Shown piece after piece: positions 60,731 to 64,000 of a stretch of 64,000 bases of DNA (the first letter of the stretch is position 1; the number at the start of each line of letters is the position of its first letter). The notes beneath the pieces are model-generated. The model was not told where the DNA came from, made no database searches, and worked only from the letters and a program-made list of their open reading frames with translations. The position numbers and the translations under genes are program-made. The DNA lies in assembly GCA_027382625.1 (NCBI GenBank), contig JAJKFJ010021960.1:124001-188000 (forward strand), read 5' to 3'. Origin of the DNA: Tetmemena sp. SeJ-2015 (taxonomy: Eukaryota; Ciliophora; Spirotrichea; Sporadotrichida; Oxytrichidae).

Positions 60731-62188
60731 ATGAGTAAGGCATTAACAGTGGAACTGATTCACATGAAAGACGAAGACTAATCGCATAGAGCAGATTAAG
60801 AATCTAAACTTATGGGGGAATGACCTCGATGACATCTCCATAGTTTTAAATTAAAAATTTATTTTTGTCTTTTAAAAGTTTAGCAGATGTTTGCTCTGGA
60901 GGTGCTTTCCCTCTCAGTCAATAATATCTCCACACTGAGAGACATAGCAAGCTGTCAGAACTTGAAGGAACTCTATCTAAGGAAGAATACCATTACTGAT
61001 CTGCAGGAAGTAAGATATTGCAAATTCATAATAAATAATGATTAATTAAGCATTAATTGTGTTGTTGCAAGGATTGAGGAGACTGAAGACTCTATGGTTG
61101 GGAGAGAATCCCATCGCTGACATCCCAGGCTATCGCATGTTCGTGCTCAAGTGCCTCCCATAGATTGAGAAACTGGATAATGATAATGTCTCCTTCCGAG
61201 GAGCGAAAGCAAGCAGAGCATGTGAACATGGATGATTTTGAAGATGTGCAGCCTCCTCAAAAGATCATAAATGATCATTCTTTATATCCTATAAGATATC
61301 TCCACCTAGACACCAGCCTCAGCAACAAAAAGCACCAGTCCAGAGATCACAAACTTACCAACCATACGATCAAAATGAGGATACTTTTTATTATAAAATA
61401 TACACTGAGCTTTAATTTTGGATGAAGAGATCTACGATAGATTCTAATAGCCTCCAAAAAAGCAACCAGCATAGCAGTTTGGAGGCGGCAAAGTCTAGAG
61501 GAGTCCACCTCAATAGAAGAGGAACTTGCCTCAATAATATAGCTCGCCAAAGAATAACGACGATTAAAGAAGCATATCGCCATAAGATGTTCCTTTAGGA
61601 GGAGCGAAGGCTAAAATCAGGCATTCACCAAAGAACTATTAGTCGTAGTAAAAGAAGTCGTGGGATGGTGAACAGCAATACGAAAGTCAATCTCCAGCTT
61701 ATCAGCAGCAGCAGCAACGAGCATAGTGGGGTAATCCATCCTCCTATGAGGACTAATATTTTTGAATTATTTATCTGACTTCCAACCACCCAAGAGAGGT
61801 CATGTATAGCAGCAACCTCAGTATCTAGAATAAATATATACTTTATCAAAGAGCCTAGACTGCTTAGGTTGACTACGAGAGGAGAGAAAATCTAGGTGGA
61901 GCAGGTGCCGCACAAGAGCAGAGCCCTATCAATGCCAAATAAAAGCAATCAGCAAGGAACAATGAGGATGAATTTCTTTTCTTGTCATTTTAATTGGATG
62001 ATGAAAGGTTGTAGATGAAGGGTCAATTACAGCCTCACTAGATAAAGGAGAGAAAGAATGGAACGAGAGAGTAGTTTAGAAACGAAAACATCTTGTGCGC
62101 TATAATCGCACTAATGAAGGAGTTAGATAAGAGTGGACTCGAGTTCGTCAAGAAAGATTGCGAGAAGAGAATTGCAAAACTCGAGTGA
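60731..62188 (+). CDS. CFAP410: CFAP410 / C21orf2 homologue, ciliary LRR protein
   Basis: ATG 60731: MSKALTVELIHMKDED, then (after a small frame change) RIEQIKNLNLWGNDLDDISI, an insert to about 60885, MFALEVLSLSVNNISTLRDI, ASCQNLKELYLRKNTITDLQ, an insert 61008-61070, and GLRRLKTLWLGENPIADIPG, YRMFVLKCLPQIEKLDN. This is the SDS22-type LRR plus LRRCT cap of C21orf2. A Gln/Ser-rich linker follows. The end is ENILCAIIALMKELDKSGLE then FVKKDCEKRIAKLE and TGA 62186-62188, which matches the helical oligomerisation domain at the C-terminus of this family. In animals and trypanosomes it acts at the ciliary base with NEK1, so a ciliary role is very likely. Confidence 0.86.
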
Positions 62189-62371
62189 TAAATTATCAAT
62201 CATTATAAATTGTGCAGTAAATTCTGATAAAGATTCTCAATTTATATTGTAGATTAGTATTGATGTAAATACTTTGCTAAAGTGGATAAGCTAATTCGAA
62301 ATCTGTTATCATTAGATTTGGCCGGTTTGACAAAAAGATTTTAATAATTTATTAGATTAATTGCTCGAAGT

Positions 62372-64000
62372 ATGGTAGAATTTCAGGGTGGAGCCCTAAG
62401 ACAACAAGTAAATCCCAAGATCAAGATATCCGTGGACGAGATTCTTGAAAAATACGATTGCCCGATTTGCATGTGCAAGATGACTGATCCTTATATCGTC
62501 AAATGTGGACACACCTTTTGCAAAGTAAGTTCTTTTTCTAATTTAATGGATATTCCTTTAAATGTCTATCCAAGAGTTCGAATATAACTTTTTTAGGATT
62601 GCATATTTGAGTGCGTGAACAGACAAAAGGAATGCCCCGCTTGTAGGGCTTAGTGTTCAAAGGAGGATGTCTTTAAGAACTACGCTTTGGAAACTTTGAT
62701 AACGAGGTTGACTGAGGAGCGTGACAAAGAGCAGTAAAAGTATTTCAATGACCTGGCCAATAATGCAGTCAACTAATTGGATCTAGGTCACTAGCAGAAG
62801 AACCAACAGCTTACTTCTAATTATTCAAATCTTCATATTATTTAGCAGTCGCCGATTGAAACCGTATTCCTGCTGAATCTGAGGGAGTCGCTGCTCTCCT
62901 ATCAAGAATACTTTGAATCCTTGCTCAAAGAGAAAGACGATTTAAATTTATCGATTAAATTATTCTCATTAAGGAATAGATTTGGTAAAGAAGATTAGAT
63001 TCTCGCACTCTTAGAACTTGATTAACGCAAAGATGGCTCAAAATTAGCAGGAAGAGCTCTCAATAAATGCACTTATTGATCAATCACTCCAAGAGATAGA
63101 ACATAAATTCAGTGGGGCCATTGACTAACTTGTGTAGAGAATTAAAATAAATAATCTTAAATATTAGAGCTATGACGAGCACATGAGGAAAATTATACCC
63201 AAACCTAAACTTCTTCCCATTAGGATTAGTGTGGCCATAGAGAGTAAAGCAGGATATAGAATTGAGAACATACACATTAAACAATATGAAAATGTAAATG
63301 ACCTGCTCAAATAGATTGAGGACTATCAGGTTCAAAGGGGAGATCCCATTCTTAGTTGGAATAGAGACCAAATAGAATTCAAACCTTGATTTTATAAATA
63401 AATAAAGGTGTAATTAACAGGACCCTTACGACTGGGTTAAGCAGCGGAGCTTATATAGTTCGATGAACTTCAAGGACTCTAATAAAACGATTAGGAAGAG
63501 GAAAAGATGCAGGTTGACTTGATAGTTGCAGGAAAAGGTGACTCAGATGTGGAACAGCTCAATATGATGAGATAGCAAAGTGCCTAATAGAAATAGGGCG
63601 ATTCTCTCTCTTAGCAGATCATAATACACGATTGGACTGTGCCGTTTTCCAAGTTCAATATAGCTGCTGGAAGTTAGTTCACTATCAAGGGAGGTCCAGT
63701 TTCGTTTGAGAGTGAAAAGCCCCTCGAGTGCATGACTTTAACCTATGATAAGGATCCCAACGCTACTTTCAACTATTTTTCTTGCAAGACTTGCAACAGC
63801 AATTGTAAGAATCATTTGTCCATTAAACTAGTTAATAGGGATATGCGAAAACTGCAAGGAAGGATGTCATAAGGGACATAATCTGCTGCCTCATTTGATG
63901 AATCATAGACCCACATGGGCGTGCTGCTACTGTATGAAGAAAGACTTTTGCAAGTAAGATAAATTTATAAAGCTAAAGTTATTATAGAATTGCAAATAAG
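62372..64000 (+). CDS. RING-finger protein with coiled coil and UBR-like zinc finger, runs off right end
   Basis: ATG 62372. RING (C3HC4): DCPICMCKMTDPYIVKCGHT, FCK, then after a 72-nt intron (62525-62596) DCIFECVNRQKECPACRA. A helical region follows (LETLITRLTEERDKEQQKYF), an interruption near 62935-63020, then KFSGAIDQLVQRIKINN and IRISVAIESKAGYRIENIHI. After about 63415 coding resumes with IIIHDWTVPFSKFNIAAGSQ, then Cys/His-rich SCKTCNSN and, past a 34-nt intron (63805-63838), WICENCKEGCHKGHNLLPHL and TWACCYCMKKDFCK, a UBR-box-like zinc finger. RING plus UBR-type finger suggests an E3 ubiquitin ligase; substrate unknown. Confidence 0.78.
62525..62596 (+). other. Intron splitting the RING finger
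   Basis: GTAAGT...TTTTAG, 72 nt; removal joins CGHTFCK to DCIFECVN and completes the zinc-ligand pattern. Confidence 0.9.

Noticed and set aside
1..64000. Short ORFs under the standard genetic code on both strands
   Set aside because: Nearly all are shadows or pieces of longer frames; with TAA/TAG read as Gln the real coding blocks become evident.
1..64000. Bacterial features: operons, ribosome binding sites, CRISPR array, insertion sequences
   Set aside because: Introns, genetic code and gene families (TIM50, GRASP, CFAP410, WD40) are eukaryotic; no regularly spaced repeats found.
1..64000. tRNA and rRNA genes
   Set aside because: No sequence with a convincing tRNA B box/TPsiC arm plus matching acceptor stem, and no conserved rRNA segments noticed.

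Overview
This window is germline (micronuclear) DNA of a ciliate, most likely a hypotrichous spirotrich (the Oxytricha / Stylonychia / Tetmemena group; genus not determinable here). Two observations support this. First, long coding regions appear only when TAA and TAG are read as Gln and TGA is the sole stop. Second, the frames are broken by AT-rich inserts flanked by short direct repeats. Deleting one repeat copy plus the insert restores the frame and the conserved protein sequence, as expected of internal eliminated sequences (IESs) bounded by pointers. GT-AG introns of about 34 to 173 nt are also present. No telomeric C4A4 repeats are seen.

Layout, left to right: coiled-coil protein (+, 1-5257, three IESs resolved); EFCAB10-like ciliary protein (+, 5398-6031); an LRR protein locus (-, 6161-10882) split by a GC-rich, hairpin-rich block lying between 14-bp direct repeats; ankyrin-repeat protein (+, 11514-15898); TIM50 (-, 15943-17848); small membrane protein (+); HTH protein (+); AT-rich DNA with a TIR-flanked element carrying a decayed copy of the GRASP tail; GRASP55/65 homologue (-, 21809-23202); a 1.5-kb near-perfect palindrome (24073-25597); ankyrin protein (-); large low-complexity protein(s) (-, to 30924); B-box/coiled-coil protein (+, to 34529); second HTH protein; long AT-rich gap; TmcB/TmcC-like PAS membrane protein (+, 36888-47182); Nudix hydrolase (-); probable mitochondrial membrane protein (-); very long Q/S/N-rich protein (+); WD40 protein (-); Lys/Gln-rich protein (+); CFAP410/C21orf2 homologue (+); RING plus UBR-like zinc-finger protein (+, runs off the right end).

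The main discovery is at 39173-42782. A complete glycoside hydrolase family 31 gene (sulfoquinovosidase-like) is scrambled into at least 12 macronuclear-destined segments (MDSs). Their physical order is 1-3-5-7-10-12-(-11)-(-9)-(-2)-4-6-8. Each junction is marked by matching pointers of 3 to 13 bp, and joining at them rebuilds the conserved enzyme. The whole scrambled gene sits inside one IES of the TmcB-like gene, bounded by an 11-bp pointer, so development must excise and rearrange a gene nested within another gene. A second nesting candidate is the GC-rich RNA-like block inside the LRR locus.

Limits: exact MDS boundaries, many small IESs and some starts and stops are unresolved. Several one-base frame changes lie in homopolymers and look like sequencing errors. 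Protein identities rest on motifs read by eye.
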